This document shows positions 23,048 through 36,535 of a stretch of 64,000 nt of DNA, piece after piece. This stretch comes from Adiantum capillus-veneris. Its lineage: Eukaryota; Streptophyta; Polypodiopsida; Polypodiales; Pteridaceae. Both the position numbers and the translations under genes were made by a program. Under the pieces are notes generated by a model. The model was not told where the DNA came from. It was given only the letters and a program-made list of their open reading frames with translations, and did not search any database. Where the stretch lies: the NCBI GenBank assembly GCA_014529385.2, contig CM043969.1, positions 18,334,446 through 18,398,445 of the forward strand, given 5' to 3'. How positions within the stretch are numbered: position 1 is the stretch's first letter; the number at the start of each line of letters is the position of its first letter.

Positions 23048-24464
23048 ATGGCTGACAATAGTAAAGAGAGTGAAATTAATGTTGATAACTTTGATTTTGC
23101 TCATGAGCAAGCTACTAATGATGCTTCAATGCTTGTTAACTATCTTGTTTCTAGGCTTCAACAAGCCATGGGCAATCCATCTCTCCAAAGTGAAGTGCAA
23201 CGGCAGCTCCGTGCTCACGGGATTCTCCAAGCTCATCACCATGACGAGAGAACACATTAGGAAGCCTCCTTGTGAGACTACCAAAAGAGGTCTCTCTCCG
23301 ATTCGGGAAGAAGAAGAGAATCCATATGAAGGGCTCAAGAATTTACTTCTTGATGATGCATCTCCTTCCCAAAGGAGAACTCAAGAGCCTCCACCGAAGG
23401 AACGAGAAAGAAGCGAGTCTCCCGCCACCTCGGCGGAGATGGCTCCACGAAGACGGTGGGCTAAACGCTCTCCATCACCACCAAAGCGGAGAAGACCATC
23501 GTATTCCTCTCCTCACCACAATTCAAAGAGGGATGATAAAAAGCAAGAGAAGAAAAAGGCGAGAAAGAGGACACCCTCTTCTCCATCTTCTTCATCCTCT
23601 TCCTCTTATGAAAGCTATGGTGAAGACGACAAAGATCAAGACAAGAAAAAGGCGAGAAAGAGGTCACCCTCTTCTCCACCTTCTTCAAATTCTTCACCTT
23701 CTGAAGAAAGTGATGGTGCAACTTTTGAACCATCAAAAAGAAGAGGCCATAGGAAATCCTATGCCGCATGGAAGAGGTCGTCCAAGCTGAAGAAATTCAA
23801 AGAGGGAGGGAAGAGCATCTCTTTCCTTACCTATGATGGCACCTTCGGTGCTACGGACAAAGTCTTGGCCTTTATCCAGCAATTCGATGCGGTGTTTGGA
23901 GATGAGGGCTTCACGGAGTCCTCTAAGCTACGCCATGTAGCTATGCACTTTCAAAAGTCCGCCAGACAATGGTGGTCTAGCCTACGAGCCAACGGTGAAG
24001 CTCCATGAACATGGAAGGCTTTAAGAGCTTCCATTATGAAGCAGTTTTTGGCCACCGATGCCAAAGACAAAGTACTCACCGAATGGCGAAGCTTAAAGCT
24101 CTCTCCCAATGAATCCATCCACAAATATGTAGACAAGTTTTGGGACCTACAACTCAAAGCCACTGTCTTCAAAAAGTAACAATTTTGTGCGGGCTTAACC
24201 GAAGAAATGGCGGAGTATGTCAACTCCCAAAGGCCACGTACCATATCGGCGGTAATACACCATACTATGGTGGCCTCTCGAATCAATTTCCAAACGGGGG
24301 GTAAAAGAAATAATAAGCCCCCGGAAAACAAGGGTTCCAATGAGCCTAAGGGGAAGGACAATGTCCAAAAGTCTCCTAAGGGCAATTCCAACAAAGCTAA
24401 AGAGAAGGGAGTTTACAAAGGAAAGAATAAACTCTCTCCTGAAGAGCTTGAGCGTTATCCCACA
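23048..24464 (+). pseudogene. Element B Gag (fullest copy; frameshifted, cut before the zinc knuckle)
   Basis: The chosen start is ATG at 23048 (MADNSKESEINVDNFDFAHE), which follows the leader and is the natural family start. This frame stops at 23260, and the rest lies in another frame from about 23233. In order: a short acidic N-terminus; a basic block (RRRWAKRSPSPPKRRRPS); two tandem copies of a K-K-A-R-K-R-x-PSSP-Ser-rich plus acidic module at about 23555-23720; the Gag domain (FIQQFDAVFGDEGFTESS, SARQWWSSLRANGEAP, about 23870-24010); then TGA at 24006. Homology continues to EELERY at 24464, where element A would go on to the zinc knuckle. A second in-frame stop is at 24177. Confidence 0.85.
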
Positions 24465-25655
24465 TAGTGCATTTTCTCCTTAAGGAAATCACAATTGGAC
24501 TCCTTGGCATATAACTTGTTTTGTCGTACAACTCAAACACCTGCTTCAGATGTTGTAAGTGCTCACTATACGCAAGAATATCATTGAGGAAAATGATAAC
24601 AAACTTGCCCAATTATGGTTTCAAGACACTATCCATGAGCATCAGGAAAGTAGCTGGCACATTGGTCCACCCAAAGGGCATAAACAAAGACTCATAGTAT
24701 CTAAACCTTGTTTGGAAAGCAGTTTTGGGTATATCAACAAGCTTAATGTGTACTTCATGATACCCTGACTGCAAATCTATCTTTGTAAAAATATGAGAAT
24801 GGATGAGTTTATCAAATAACGCATCCACTCCCAGAAGGATACTTATTCTTAATATTTATCGCATTCAGGCCATGGTAATCTATGCACATGTGCATACTAT
24901 CATCCTTTTCCTTCACAAACAAGTTGGGAGAGGCCCATGGTGAAAAACTAGGTTGTACAAACCCTCTACTAAGGTAGTCAGTAAGATGACATTCCACCTC
25001 AGTATCCTCAGAATGACTCATTCTATAGGGTGGTTTACTTATGGGCTTACCTTACTGCTTGTAACCACATTTGGGCCACGTCAATGCCGTGTTGCATAGC
25101 ATATGTTGGCGATAACCATAATGACAAATCATTTGGAAACACATTCTTGTATTCCATTAATAATTCTTTTAATTTACTAGAAAAAATTTCTTGTTCTATT
25201 GAGAGAGAAGTAGCCATAGATGGAAGAGAAGAGAGAGAAAAATGTGGCATTGAGGAACAATCATTTAAAACATTATCAACATTTGACAAAAAATGACATA
25301 GTGAGTAACACAAAAGGAGTTTTTCTATTTCATCTTGAGAAGAGCTTCGTTAGCTTCATTGTACAAATAAGTGGTGAGGAAGGAACATCCTTCTCCCCAA
25401 CAAGAGCACTTGCATGCCATTAGATTCAAACATCAAACTAATATGCTCATAGCTACATTTTAATGATGACCCTGACCCATATAACCACTCCTGACTGAGA
25501 ACCTCATCTTCTCAATCCATATTCATGACTTGGAAATTCAAGAATGTGTGATTCCCCTTGAGTCTCTACCAATGGTACATCCTTTACTTGTGTATCCCAT
25601 ATCTCGGTATCATGGCCGTTAATCATCGTTACCTTGTAGCGGTGGGAATTAGGAG
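24465..25655 (-). pseudogene. Ty3/gypsy fragment in reverse orientation: protease end and reverse transcriptase
   Basis: Minus-strand frames, in element order from high to low coordinates: a linker after protease (INGHDTEIWDTQVKDVPL, about 25600), then [21 protein letters not shown] and [18 protein letters not shown] (24880-25000), [18 protein letters not shown] and SGYHEVHIK (24750-24830), PKTAFQTRF, LFMPFGWTNVPATF, and KFVIIFLNDILAYSEHLQ (24540-24612), where the catalytic DD is N-D. It ends at KLYAKES...MHYVG next to the gag of element B. Frameshifts and stops throughout. It differs from the A/B/D family in sequence and orientation. Confidence 0.8.
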
Positions 25656-25659
25656 TCTA

Positions 25660-26157
25660 GGGAAAATTGATCCATTTTGAAGATTATGCATAAGGAAGAT
25701 GAAATGAACAATCTCCTTGCTAGTATCAAGGACATTAATGAGCAACTTATTTCTGCAGGAGAAGTCATTTTTTTACAGTTCCCTTGTCCAGATTATTCTT
25801 GATGCTTTGCCAAATTCTTACCAAACTTTTGCTAGTACTTGGAGACTTATGACCCAAGGAAATCCTTATGTTGTCAAGTTTGAAGCATTATGCACATTAT
25901 TGTTACAAGAGTCACTTTCAAGAAGAAACAAGGCTAAACAGTGTGCAATTGAACAGGCCTTTATTGTTGCTGAAAGAAAAATTGATAACAGCAATGTAGC
26001 CACTTCTCATGGTTCTTCTACAAGTGGTAAATCACATGTTCCTAATGCTTCTGTTGGCAGCACTTCATCTGGGAAATTTGGTGAAAAAGCCAAGAAGAAG
26101 ATGTGTTTCCATTATTGTAAAGCTAATGATCACTTGATCAAGCATGCCCAAATTTGA
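25660..26157 (+). pseudogene. Copia element C1: Gag with degraded zinc knuckle
   Basis: Plus-strand frame with ILDALPNSYQTFASTW and FEALCTLLLQE, typical of copia Gag (UBN2-type) domains, then CFHYCKANDHLIKHA, a CCHC knuckle whose last Cys has become Ala. The N-terminal side of Gag, the LTR and primer site are missing; the element begins at a breakpoint with the reversed gypsy fragment near 25650. Confidence 0.75.
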
Positions 26158-26810
26158 AGGCAAAAGAGGCTAAGAAGAAAGAGGCTGGTTCCACTACAAG
26201 TGCAGCAAATGTAGAATCTTTTGTGAAAGGAGACTATGATGCTAATGTAGATGCAAAGTGGGCATTTACTGTAGAGTGCACTTATGATCCTTTTGTCCAT
26301 GATGCATGTATGTCGAATTCTACAAATTCACGTGTGTGGTACTTTGATAGTAGCGCTACAAAGCACATCACCTCTCATCGTGACTTGTTTACCTCTCTTG
26401 AGGCTGTTCCTCATGGAAATATGGTCACTTGTGCTAACAATGCCTCTTATCCAATCAAGGGAGTTGGAAAGATTGTGATGACTGCTATGAATGGCAGTTC
26501 TTTCATACTTGCTGATGCACTTTATGTACCTAGGATCAAGAAGACCTTTTTGTTTGTATTTGCACTTGCTAAATTTGGTCTTGATGTCAAATTTGTGGAT
26601 GAAAAATGTACACTTCATGATCTCAGGTTTGATGATGAAATTAGTGCACCTGGTATTTTGTGGTGTGGGATATATAAGCTCACTTTGTAAGACAAGTGTC
26701 GGCAAGAATTTGCAAATGTAGTTGTGGATTCAAAGGTTGTTTTAGATGCAAAAATTTGGCATGCAAGTTTTGGGCATTTGAATTTTTCCAGTTTGCTACA
26801 TTTGTAGAAA
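26154..26810 (+). pseudogene. Copia C1: protease and pre-integrase region
   Basis: The frame shows WYFDSSATKHITSHRDLF, the copia aspartic protease active site (D-S-S in place of D-S-G), then FILADALYVPRIKKTF, the conserved LxxVLYVP segment. It ends with a stop at 26690; the pre-integrase zinc region (IWHASFGHLNFSSLLHL) continues in another frame at about 26755-26805. Overlaps the Gag frame by four bases, with a change of frame. Confidence 0.8.
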
Positions 26811-27880
26811 CCTAATATGGTTGCTTCTTTATCGCATTTTGAAGCACCTGAAGCATGTTTATGAAGGCTATATTTTGGGTAAGATGCAACATTCAAAGTT
26901 TCCAAATGATCATTCAATAAGGGATACATGGAGGTTGCAGTTTGTGCATAGTGATGTTTGTGGGCCTGTGCAAACTCTGTCCTTAGGCAAGTACCTGTAC
27001 TTTGTGATTTTCATTGATGATTACTCCAAGAATGCATGGGTGTATCCGCTCAAAGCTAAGTCCAAAGTGTTTATGTGCTTCCAAAATATATGGCTATGGC
27101 TGAAAATGTCTCTAGATGAATTATGGGCACCCTCCGTTCAGATCGAGGAGGGGATTATATGTAACATGAGTTTAATGCATTTTTGGCTAGTCATGGGGTA
27201 AAACACCAATGTATAGTGCCATATACACCTCAGCAAAATGGTGTTGTTGAAAGGAAATACAGGTCACTTATGGAGATGGCACGTTATATGGTCAAGAGTC
27301 AAGCTTTGCCACATTCCTTTTTGGCTTGATGCCATCATGTGTGCTACTTATGTACTTAAGAGATGTCCTACAAAATCGTTGCAATCTATGACTCTTATGA
27401 AGCATGGCATGATAGGAAGCCATCTATTAATCACATGCACGTTTTTGGTTGTTTATTTGATGCTTTGGTGCCACAAATGCAGCGCAAAAAAATGGATGAT
27501 AAGGTTGTTAAATGCTTGTTTTTTTTGTTGCAATGCTAAGAGCAAAGGTTATGTGTTATATCATGCACAAATGAAACGTATCTTGGTGTCACAAGATGTT
27601 GTGTTTGTGGAGGATTCTATTCAGCCCTTGTTGTCATGTATTAAAGACAGTGACGTAAGCTCACAGGACATTTTTGGCAGTTTGTTGCCTCTTTTCAGTG
27701 GTGGAAACTTAAATGTAAATTCCAATGAGGCAAATATACAGCCTATGGGGGGTTTTGAAATGCTACGGATCGGCCTATTTTTCATGCGGATGTACATGAT
27801 GTACTGGATGTGGAAAGGGGTGAGAATTAGCAAGCTAGAGGTATGCCAAAATGGTTGGTGTGGATACTTTGCATGACAAT
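26811..27880 (+). pseudogene. Copia C1: integrase
   Basis: Reads QFVHSDVCGPVQTLSLGKY and FIDDYSKNAWVYPLKAKS (26935-27060), then RSDRGGDY with a stop just after, then YTPQQNGVVERKYRSL (27225-27270), giving the D, D and E of the catalytic triad in order. The C-terminal part (to about 27620) includes KGYVLYHAQMKRILVSQDV. Several frameshifts and TAG/TAA stops. Confidence 0.85.
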
Positions 27881-28920
27881 AAATTGGATGCTCTTGCCAT
27901 GCGTCTAATGCATAAGCTTGGTATGCTTTGGTTGTTTCTAGTTTATGTGATGTGGAGGAACCTCTATCTTTTGATAAAGCATAGAATTTTAAAAATTGGA
28001 TGGCTGACATGCAATCAAAATATGATGCACTTATAGAAAATGACACATGAACTTTATGTGATTTACCTCCTGGCAAAAAGGCCATTAGTTTACAAGTTGA
28101 AACGTAAGCTGGATGGTGAGATTGATCGCTATAAGGCTCGAGTTTTTGCAAAAGGTTATGCACAACAAAAGGGCATAGATTATGAAGAGACTTTTGCTCC
28201 CACTTATTGTATGACTACTGTGTGTTTTCTATGTGCATTGGCAGCTCATTTTGGATGGGATGTACATCAATCCAACCTTGTTATTGCTTTCTTGAATGGC
28301 GACATATTTGAGGAATTTTAAGTAATGCAACCTCACGATTTTGTTAAGAAAGGACAAGAGGATAAAGTGTGCAAATGTAAGAAAGCTTTGTATGGGTTGA
28401 AGCAGTCTCCTCATGCTTGGTATGAGAAAGCTAGCACTCATTTGGTTAAACGAGGATTTTGTAACAGTCCAACAAAAATCACTTTGTATGTAAAGCATGA
28501 GGGCAATTTACTTCTCATTGTTGTTCTATATGTGGATGATTTGCTAATCACTAGTCGGAATGAGATACATATTGCTGAATTTAAGGCTGATTTGAATGCT
28601 ACTTAAAGATGAAATATTTGTGGCCATTGCATCATTTCTTGGACATATAGTTTAAGCAGTGTGATGGTGGTATTGCCTTGTCTCAAACATGTTACATAGA
28701 GACATTTCTATGTAAGTTTGGACTTGAGGATTGCAAGCCTATTGCCACTCCCATAGAAACCAATTTGATGTTGAGTCTTCATGATGTTGGTGATCCTGTC
28801 GATGTCATTATGTATCAAAATTTTGTTGGATGCCTTATTTATGTATGCAATACGAGGTTGGATATTCAGTTTGCAGTCTCACAAGTCAGTAGATTTATGC
28901 ATAGCCCAGGGTCTAAGCAT
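27881..28920 (+). pseudogene. Copia C1: reverse transcriptase
   Basis: From the linker (NWMADMQSKYDALIENDT) into RT: KLDGEIDRYKARVFAKGYAQ, GIDYEETFAPTY, GWDVHQSNLVIAFLNGDIFE, KALYGLKQSPHAWYEK, and the intact catalytic VLYVDDLLITS at about 28530. The last part continues in another frame from 28678. A stop at 28321 and a frameshift near 28605 disable it. The same region in C2 is at 36600-37500. Confidence 0.88.
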
Positions 28921-29452
28921 TAGTAGGCTGTCAAGAGGATTTTTGCTAGTTGAGTAGCACTTTACATCTTTGCCTATTTTATCCCAAGGGGGGATCATTG
29001 CCACCAAATTTACTTGCCTTTTTGGACTCATATTGGGATGGTCGTTATGACACAGGAGTATCTACGAGTGGTTTTTGTTTCATGCTCGGTAGTTCATGCA
29101 TATCATGGTTGAGCAAGAAGCAACCTATTGTGGCCACTTCCAGTTGCGAGGTTGAGTACATGGCAGTCTTCACAGCTACGGTTGATTGTGTATGGTTCAG
29201 ACGCCTTATGTTGATTTGGGTGTTGGACAGGACATTGCCAACATCATCTACAATAACAATCAGAGCACATTGGTAGTTGCAAGGAACCCAATTTTTCATG
29301 CTCGCACAAACCACATTGAGGTGCATTACCACTATGTCAGAGAGAGACTCTTAGTAAGAGATATCAACTTGTGATCTTTTCACAAAGGCATTGTCTCGTG
29401 ATAAGTTCAAAGCTTTTCACAAAGCTTTGGGCTTACTCCCCTTTGTGGACTA
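28921..29452 (+). pseudogene. Copia C1: RNase H end
   Basis: Reads LFYPKGGSLPPNL, then DSYWDGRYDTGVSTSGFCF, SSCISWLSKKQPIVATSSCEVEYMA (shown here in part), and after a frameshift NNQSTLVVARNPIFHARTNH. It ends near the LPFVDYM terminus at 29452; the equivalent C2 sequence goes on to a polypurine tract and LTR, which are missing here. A gypsy gag on the opposite strand starts at once. Confidence 0.82.
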
Positions 29453-29454
29453 TA

Positions 29455-30400
29455 TGTGATTGTCATGTATATGTTCTTGCATTATAGCTTCCTCAATTTT
29501 CTTGGGGTCCTGGGTTTTAACATGCTTCTTAAGATCTAGTGGTGACCCACGAATGAACCTATACACTTGTTAAAAGGTGTCTAGACCCTTCAACTTGAGA
29601 ATCGCATCATGATAGTGCGAGATATACTCCAAAAGTGTCTTATATTGATACATGGAGCACTTGATCCATGCATACCAATTTTTGTTTGCTTCATTTTTTA
29701 TGGGCAAAAAATCTTTTCTAACGCATCCTCGATGGCTGCTCAAGTCTGTGGTATGATGCCCTTTTCCTTGAGCAGCATCCACCATCTGTAGGCCTTACCC
29801 TCTAGTGTTAGACTTGTTTGCAATGCCTTGAATAGATCTGGAGTGCGTCTCAAATTGTGAATACCATCCCATTTTCTCAGGAATAAATTAGTAGTATCTT
29901 TGTTGCACTTCTTTTCCTCTCCTCAAAAAATTTGTGGCTTGGTATTCTTTAACAAGTCATCCACCTCTTTTTTAGAGAGAAGGTGTAGCCCCTCTAGATT
30001 GCAGGAGTGTTGCAAAAACCCTGGTCTCCTCATTAATGTGGCCCTTGGTGGACTATTGCATAAATCGCACAACCATCTCAGACATCTTATTGACATTCAC
30101 ATTCAAATGTGCAAAATTAGACTCTAAAATTGTCATACGTGTTTGCAATGCTCTAAACTCTTGGATGTCAAGCAAATTGATGCTATCAGCTAGCCTAGTT
30201 GCTGCGTTCATACCCTCCATGATAGTGGCCGACTGTGGGGTAGCAATTGTAGGCGAAACTGGGTAGGGTTCTCAAAATCAATACATGTCAATATATGAAT
30301 CCATGGCATAATGTGATGTGCTAGCAAGAGAAAATAAGTACCTTGTGGTAAAAGTTGCCTGAAGAAACCAAAAAGGAACCGGTTATAATCAATCATAGAA
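29455..30400 (-). pseudogene. Element G: Ty3/gypsy Gag on the minus strand
   Basis: Minus frames give, from right to left, a leucine-rich possible coiled coil (NLLDIQEFRALQTRMTILES, about 30130-30195), then LFKALQTSLTLEGKAYRWW and KGIIPQTWAAIEDALEKIF (29720-29850), NKNWYAWIKCSMYQYKTLLE and HYHDAILKLKGLDTF (29575-29680), then VKTQDPKKIEEA-like sequence to about 29460. This is the retrotransposon Gag (PF03732-type) domain. Zinc knuckle and pol are absent; the frame stops at the junction with C1. Confidence 0.75.
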
Positions 30401-31295
<895 letters not shown>

Positions 31296-31307
31296 GCTCT
31301 GATACCA
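31296..31307 (-). other. Primer binding site of element G
   Basis: The minus strand reads TGGTATCAGAGC exactly, three bases after an LTR end of TCTCA (31311). Confidence 0.85.
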
Positions 31308-31310
31308 CTA

Positions 31311-31410
31311 TGAGACCAGGGAGGTTGTAACCTACCTCACCTCCCAGCTTCTTGCCCCTTATATAGGCAAACCCTTGAGCTTGATTTAGATTGGCCCTGG
31401 GCATGACAAA
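31311..31410 (-). mobile_element. End of the 5' LTR of element G, with TATA box
   Basis: On the minus strand the LTR ends GGTCTCA at 31311. A TATA box, CCTATATAAGG, lies at about 31359-31368, some 50 bases before the LTR end, so R and U5 would be short. The far end of the LTR was not resolved; TGTCCAATTTTGAGG (minus, near 31590) is one possible start. Confidence 0.55.
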
Positions 31411-32300
<890 letters not shown>

Positions 32301-35300
32301 TCAATCATAATGCCTCTATCTATAAGAAAGCATGGACTCCAAATTAATGGCCAAATGTCTTTTTTGAAGTCAAGGGGTACATTTTTCTCTTCTGAGATCA
32401 TGCAGGAGGGGTCCAAGGGCCAAATCTCTCCAAGGGATATACAATTGATCATTATTGTGTGTATCTACTTGGATCCTCAAAAGTCTAATTTTAATTGCAT
32501 GCCAGTAAAGCTTTGGAATTCCTTCTCAGTCATTGATGCATCCTCTTTGTGCTATCAAGGGCTTTTCCATTGTGGCAAGCATGCTCCTTCCTTGTCATTT
32601 CAAAGGCAAGAGTGGGGACAAGTTGGTAGAGACCTTAGTAAACAAGGTACATCACATTATTTTGCTCTTTTTTTTTTTGAAATTTTGAGTTTTGTAGGAC
32701 AAACTAGAACTTTACAAGGTTCCACAACATGTGAAGATGCAAGGTACGTTTGCATGAAATATGGCTATCACGGCTTGCCCCAAGTTGAGATTTTTCTCCA
32801 CAAGACTTCAAGCATAGCATCTCAATAAACTTTCATTATCGATGTGCCATAATCTGCAGCAAGTCTTTACTGTTATGAATATGGAATGGTAGCTTCCAAA
32901 GTTTGACATATGATATAAGCATACAGACTTGGGGGGGCTTGTTGAATAGTTATCCAATGGATGCCATCGTGAACCAAGCCAAGGGGCTTACAATGTACAT
33001 AGGACGAGCTCCTAGCATATCAAAATCCGGGTCTATGAGCCAAATCCAAAGTCAAATATTTCAAAATCCACAGCTCTACGAGCTGGATACAAAGCTTTGA
33101 CATTCAAGCTAGGAGGGCAAAGCACAAAGAGAAAGGTTTATCCAGCTGAAGTTGGTACTTGTTACTACATTGTAATGACTACAAATCCATTCAAAATGTA
33201 TTCTTGAGTAAGCATTTTCTTTTGGAATTTGAGACAACTTGCACAGGATGGGCGACAAGGTTAGAAATTTTCAAGTTTTTACTATTTTTTATGTGTTTTT
33301 ACCCTTTATTTTGGAAAGAGTCATGACTTGAAAATCATGGTGCTTTGAAGGCCATAATGGGAAGCAAGGCTTCATTCTTAGGATGCAAATTCATATTTAA
33401 CATATGACAAGGTTGAGGTACTTGATTGTATCTAGGCTAGTTCTCAATAGTGTGAGGCACTTAAGAGTATCGATTGGCTAACACCATTAAGGTCGTTGTT
33501 GTAGCCAAGGGCTTATTTTTATGAGTTGCATGCAAGGCATGCTAGTAGGTGGCATTAATTCCACCCAATAAATTTTACGCTTCCTCTAAAGTGCAAGATA
33601 CTCTATCAAGGACATTCTTTGACCTGTGTATGTATGCACAGTGTGCTACACATTGAGTTCTTCTACAGTTGACAGGCATGACTTGGCTATCAAGAACCTT
33701 GTTCATGCAATAACATGAATCTTTTGTGAGAGACTCAAGGCAACCAATCTCTTGTTTCCATTACATCACTATGGAGTTGCAACCACACATTCATGATTAA
33801 GTTATGTTTCTCAAGCATATCTCTTACATCCATGCAAGGCATATCTTAAACAAAAACCAAATAGTACCTAGTATGATTGATTTATTTTGGGTTTTAAGAA
33901 TCTTTTTCTTATTTTACTAGGAAGATATGACTAATTTAACAATCCAGTTGTGCATATTTTAACTTGAGAGGATCTATTGTTGAATCTATAGCACCAAATG
34001 TGTATGTAGAAGCAGCATTTTTGGGTACGACCCAACTTGTGAATGAAAAATCACTTCATAAGTTTTAATGGTCATTTATTTGACCCTTCACACTTGTGCT
34101 TTCTCAATTTACTTACAATCACTAATGGTAGCATGGTAGCCTATGATGGTTCCCTCTACCTAGTGGTTTAAGTAGTGCCATTCTGTATGTGTGTGACCTT
34201 CTACTCGCCTACAACATGGGCAAAGCCAACCAAGGGTTTCAAGTTGCCAAGCCAAGACCAAGGGTTCTTGGGCACGATATAAACCCAAATATCTTTTTAG
34301 GTTGTGCAACAGTGTTGACACCTTTTCTTGATGCAAGTGACATGGTCCTTCATAGCTAAAGGGTAGTAGTGATGGGAAGGATTAGAGGTTACTGTACCAT
34401 GTACCTTCTTTGATAATTTTTCTTTATCCCTGATAATTTTGTTATGATGCCATCGAGTATCCACTGTGGGTATTACCCACTCTTTTTGTGGTCTACTCTC
34501 TTAAAACGATCATAAGCCTACAAGGTGGGGTTCATTCTTTTGCACATGTTGTTAGCCACATGGTGTACAACATGGTCTAAAAACTCAAGGAGTTCAAGTT
34601 TAGCCAATGCGAGCAAGGTTTATGAGGGTCACACAAGTATTTCTGTACTTGATGGATGTCACATTTATAGACATCACTATATGAGATATATTTCATATGT
34701 GGAGTAAATGAGCCTCTGGGACTAACACAGGTGCCTTTTTATTTAATTTTGTGTCATGACAGAGTCCCTATGTGTTGGTCAAATTTGTTTATTAGACCAT
34801 TTCAAGCATGCAATATCGGGAACGATTTTAAGAGCCATAAATTATGGGATATCTAGAAAGACTTGTTAATGTAACAAGTAGTGTCACCAACATTTACGAA
34901 TGGTTGCTAATAATTTTTCGGTTGCAGTTATGAATACCTAGGTAGCAAAGGCTATTTCATGTTGATGAAAATGTTTTATTTTTTCACCTAGTATATCATG
35001 AATTATTACGATTTATGGTGGGAAGTGTTTAGTTTCTTCAAAAGACCTATTTACACATTTATACCCTCAGCTTTCATGTATGCTATGAGCATAAACTAAG
35101 CCATTAGCATTGGTAAGCACAAAACACTCTAATCATGGAAATGTAGGCTCAGATAAGTTTTAGCTAATACATGCAAAATAGGTGTTGTGGGTCCTAGTGT
35201 TTAGCAAACGCATATTTGCAGTGGCAAGCAAATTCATGCTATGATAGATTAAGAAGCTTTTTAGTCACAACAAGTGCAATATTATCCATAGACATACCCT

Positions 35301-35353
35301 CCCACTTACCATTGGAAATATTCAAAGGATGTACAGATTGCGTAACAATATTG
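32301..35353. other. No recognisable gene; one 172-codon open frame
   Basis: 32310-32828 (plus) is open for 172 codons (MPLSIRKHGLQINGQMSFL start) without repeats or a known domain; it may be chance. The rest, to 35353, is AT-rich with only short frames. No LTR ends or primer sites noticed. Confidence 0.35.
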
Positions 35354-35960
35354 TAAGTGATCATGATCCGAAGCTTAATAGTCACTTTTGGGGTCTGTTT
35401 CACAATGGTTTGGGTACAAATCAATCTCAGTACTGCAAATCATCCAGAGATGGATGGGCAGAATAAACAAGTTCACCAGGTGCAAAAGAATATGCTAAGA
35501 CCATATGTTAGCAAAAAGAAATCTATTGGGAAAGATTATCTCCCTATTTTGGAGTTTTCTTATAATAGTGTAAAGCATGTTATTACTTATTTTAGTCCTT
35601 TCATGCTTATGTATGGTTTTTAACCTAAGTCACCGGTTATGATGGGGTTGGCTATTGAGAAAATTCAACATGTCTAGGACTTTATCCACGATCATATGGA
35701 TTTATTGAAGGTTCCTCATCCAAATGATTGAAAAGCACAAGGTAGATTCAAGAAGTATGCTGATGAGAAACGTCAACATGTCACTTTCACAAAAAGTCAA
35801 GAAGAGGCATTCCTTTCATGTTCTAAAAAGTCTGAAAATTGGTTATCCATCTAGTTATCTCTCAGCTATTCTGACCCATTGTGTATACATTTGCTTGGGA
35901 TGCATCACTAAATTACAAGGCAAGGCACACCTTCCATTCCTTATTACTTTTGGGACATAG
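35354..35960 (+). pseudogene. Ty3/gypsy integrase fragment
   Basis: Two frames together read NNIVSDHDPKLNSHFWGLF, then STANHPEMDGQNKQVHQVQ and DYLPILEFSYNSV, TYFSPFMLMYGF, followed after a stop by KKYADEKRQHVTF (35745-35800). These are the second Asp, the Glu region and the C-terminal end of a gypsy integrase core. Isolated: no other domain or LTR of this element is recognisable beside it. Confidence 0.78.
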
Positions 35961-36535
35961 AGTGCCAACTCTCCACTATACTTCTGCATCGCACTTTTGG
36001 TAGTCACTATTGTGTCTTGTGCCAAGTCTAAAGATGAGGATCTCAATCCACACAAGGCTACGATCCAAGTGCCATAAAGCTAGGGACTGAGTTAAGACCA
36101 CATTGAAACTAGCTCAATGCCCATACACTAAGTCGTGGTTTGAAGTAAATGCGTTGCATAGAGATTGGGCCACACAACATGATATTGTTCTGCTTGTGGT
36201 CACTTTTGTGGTATTCTACTTTGAGAGAATGTCTTCATTTAATTGTATCTCTCTTAAATTGTTCCTCTTTCTTTTGAAATTTATTTCTTTAGCTCTCTTA
36301 AATTGTATCTCAATTATCTATGGCCGTTTCAATGCCTATCTTTCTACACTACACTCCAATACATGTAAAGAGATCGTGTCTATCTCACAAGATTTGATAA
36401 CACATCAATACTTTGCAATGTCCAACATCGACTTTCTAGGGCAAGGCCAACCAAGCAAGACTAGTTATGTTGTGTCACTGCAAGTTTTGCAATGTTATTA
36501 CTTCTAGTCATACTCGTACTCGTTCAGGTTCTCAC
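35961..36535. other. No recognisable gene
   Basis: A plus frame at 36103-36507 is open for 134 codons and Leu/Phe-rich in the middle; no family recognised. Confidence 0.35.

Noticed and set aside
23461-24394. Minus-strand frames of 102 and 147 codons
   Set aside because: Antisense shadows of the element B Gag.
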